Below are positions 62,605 through 64,000 of a DNA stretch of 64,000 nt, piece after piece; position 1 is the stretch's first letter, and every line of letters starts with the position of its first letter. The DNA lies in assembly GCF_006491595.2 (NCBI RefSeq), contig NZ_VEVQ02000002.1, forward strand, positions 248,001-312,000. The letters run 5' to 3'. This DNA comes from Flavobacterium jejuense. Its GTDB lineage: Bacteria > Bacteroidota > Bacteroidia > Flavobacteriales > Flavobacteriaceae. The position numbers and the translations under genes were made by a program. The notes beneath the pieces were generated by a model. That model saw nothing but the letters and a program-made list of their open reading frames with translations. It did no database searches and was not told where the DNA came from.

Positions 62605-62640
62605 AGCGGTAGCTGTTGCACAACCTCTCCAAAAAGCTAA
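62591..62640. repeat. Start of a third spacer (E3)
   Basis: AACAGCGGTAGCTGTTGC (from 62602) follows the cassette 2 flank. The rest does not match E1 or E2 and fades into ordinary intergenic DNA. Confidence 0.45.
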
Positions 62641-62665
62641 ATTTTCTAAATAAATAAAAATATTG

Positions 62666-62702
62666 ACCTCATTTAAAGTGATTTAAGCGAGGTTTCTTTT
62701 TT
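62666..62702 (+). terminator. Probable terminator after cassette 2
   Basis: ACCTCATTTAAA pairs imperfectly with TTTAAGCGAGGT and is followed by a T-rich run. Confidence 0.65.
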
Positions 62703-62703
62703 G

Positions 62704-62992
62704 ACTAAAGGACAATTTTACAAAAATTGATAGGCTTAAAAAAGCTATTTTTAACTCATAAAATTGTGTTTTTAGAAAAGTGTGTACTTTTCCTTGTTCT
62801 ATAATACAACTTGGGCTTTTATACTTGATTTTTTAACCACAAACTTCATGTATTTCTCCGCTCCTCCTGACTTTGAGGTATACTATTGCAACACCATCAC
62901 TCTCCTTTTATAAAGGCAAAATCTTTGAAATTCAAAATAAATAACAAACAAAAACAAAACACTAACTTTCTAAACCTAAACAATTCAAAAAA
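62704..62992. other. Intergenic region, nothing clear
   Basis: It is AT-rich with no ORF above 60 codons of coding character and no perfect TAnnTTTG with spacing. I see no structural element beyond short T-runs. Confidence 0.4.
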
Positions 62993-63364
62993 ATGCAATT
63001 GAAGAAAACCGTATATTTTATTATCTTTTTATCTCAAATTTTATTTTATAGTTGCTCTAAATGTGGAGACAATGAAAAAATGATTGGGCAATATGGAATT
63101 GAAATGAAAGGTGTTACTGTTAAGGATACCACAAAAGGAAAAGAAGCAATAAATTTTTTAACTCTTAATAGAGATTATACTTTTAGCTTAATAAATAGCT
63201 ATGAAAAAACAGGAATTTCTGGCTCATGGAAAATACTTTCATGCCAAACCGTTAAAAATAATTTTGGAGAAAGAGTTCCAGAATCAATTTTAGAATTTAA
63301 GCTAAACAATAAGAAAATTAAAGCGACTTTTCGCGACTCAAGAATAACTTTTTGTATATCCTGA
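62993..63364 (+). CDS. Small lipoprotein (123 aa)
   Basis: Lipobox YSC at about residue 21 is followed by SKCGDN. The mature part has EMIGQYGIEMKG-like opening strands and a lipocalin-like GSWKILSCQTVKN, and ends CIS. No family was assigned with confidence. It stands alone before the phased repeat. Confidence 0.65.
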   Translation: MQLKKTVYFIIFLSQILFYSCSKCGDNEKMIGQYGIEMKGVTVKDTTKGKEAINFLTLNRDYTFSLINSYEKTGISGSWKILSCQTVKNNFGERVPESILEFKLNNKKIKATFRDSRITFCIS

Positions 63365-63510
63365 AGATTTATATGGTGCTAGATATAAAAATCTTCGGTA
63401 TGTAAAACTCAACATAAACAAATAAAAGCAACTTCTGCTCTCCAAAGTACAAATCTTCAAACTCCTAACTTTCAATCATCATCTAGTTCCCTTTTTTAAA
63501 AACCTCACAC

Positions 63511-63679
63511 AAAATTTTACCTCAAGAACATAAAATTTTATCTCAAAGACATAAAATTTTAAGTCAGGAACATAAAATTTTACGTCAAGGACCTAAACTT
63601 TTACGTTGGTAGACCTAAAATTTTACGTCAGGCACTTAAACTTTTATGTCTCCGACTTAAAATTTTAGGTTATTGTACC
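63511..63679. repeat. Eight 21-bp units with phased AAAATTTT tracts
   Basis: Units start at 63511, 63532, 63553, 63574, 63595, 63617, 63638 and 63659 (one is 22 bp). Each begins AAAATTTTA or AAACTTTTA and continues with degenerate TCAnGnAC. A period of two helical turns puts the A/T tracts on one face of the helix, which predicts intrinsic curvature. It lies about 215 bp upstream of the guaB box. Confidence 0.9.
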
Positions 63680-63893
63680 TTTTTTACCAGTAATTTACTG
63701 CCAAATTGTCTTTTTAGGCTGCTTTCAATTAGGTAATTACTGCTGTATTGCTTTTGTAAATAGTGTTGCTAGACTAAATTTCAAGCGGGCAAAGTATATT
63801 TTACCTTATAGTGGTACTAAGAATTTGTATGCAACTGAAAATATCAGATAGAAAAAACTTCTAACTTCTAACTCAAAACTCCTAAATTTTTCC
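63680..63893. other. Non-coding stretch between phased repeat and guaB promoter
   Basis: No ORF and no repeat recognised, apart from AT-rich runs. Confidence 0.4.
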
Positions 63894-63901
63894 TATATTT
63901 G
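63894..63901 (+). promoter_or_regulatory. -7 box of guaB
   Basis: TATATTTG is a perfect TAnnTTTG, 26 bases before the guaB start codon. No TTTG sits at the usual distance. Confidence 0.55.
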
Positions 63902-63927
63902 CACGCAATTTAACTACAAATTGCAAG

Positions 63928-64000
63928 ATGAAAGCACACTCAACTAAAATCATCGGAGAAGGTCTTACATACGATGATGTCCTACTAATTCCAAATTATT
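63928..64000 (+). CDS. guaB: IMP dehydrogenase, N-terminal fragment (continues beyond the window)
   Basis: The 24 visible residues (MKAHSTKIIGEGLTYDDVLL...) match the conserved N-terminus of GuaB, with GLTYDDVLLIPNY. It converts IMP to XMP in guanine nucleotide synthesis. It is a core gene and marks the right border of the accessory region. Confidence 0.9.
   Translation, partial: MKAHSTKIIGEGLTYDDVLLIPNY

Noticed and set aside
63511..63679. CRISPR array
   Set aside because: The units are contiguous 21-mers with no unique spacers and no cas genes nearby; this is a degenerate tandem repeat.

Overview
The window is AT-rich, with T9SS type A sorting domains, SusC/SusD proteins, imelysins and perfect TAnnTTTG -7 boxes with an upstream TTTG or TTG. 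This points to a chitin-degrading member of the Bacteroidota, most likely Flavobacterium or a close relative in the Flavobacteriaceae. No rRNA, tRNA, CRISPR array, complete IS or integrase was seen.

1-22200 is a polysaccharide-degradation region. Three tandem genes (141-5936) encode secreted modular enzymes: a zinc protease, a GH18 chitinase and a GH16 glucanase. They share CBM6 and T9SS C-terminal modules, and two also share a crystallin-like module. A LytTR two-component system (6011-7739) is divergent from a chitin utilisation locus: SusC, SusD, a NagB-deacetylase fusion, a GH20 hexosaminidase and the double-GH18 chitinase ChiA. ChiA would cut chitin outside the cell, SusC/SusD import the oligomers, GH20 release GlcNAc, and NagB feed glycolysis. 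Paired direct repeats of about 21 bp upstream of susC and of chiA are candidate binding sites for the LytTR regulator.

22250-29700 is ordinary core genome: an ECF sigma factor, Nth, Bcp peroxiredoxin, a conserved Bacteroidota protein, an MBL hydrolase, PyrD and HMG-CoA lyase.

29729-39303 is an iron-uptake type locus: DUF4856 lipoprotein, imelysin, HTTM membrane protein, TonB receptor and SGNH hydrolase, then a second imelysin and a di-heme oxidoreductase. Each of the two transcription units has a perfect TTTG-19-TAnnTTTG promoter.

39500-63900 is an accessory region up to guaB, which runs off the window. It holds short, mostly unknown secreted, lipo- or TPR proteins, AraC regulators, gene remnants and two repeat systems. 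The first is a family of folded 100-123 bp spacers that begin AAC and end GTT and separate single genes. The two best-preserved genes are each bounded by 13/14 matched inverted flanks that are specific to that gene, which is the layout of gene cassettes. The second is a roughly 130-bp promoter module present three times, with four TACGTA-type hexamers placed directly upstream of TTG-20-TAnnTTTG. A split pseudogene, a peptide ORF that begins with ATA, and an 8-unit 21-bp phased AAAATTTT repeat upstream of guaB complete the region.
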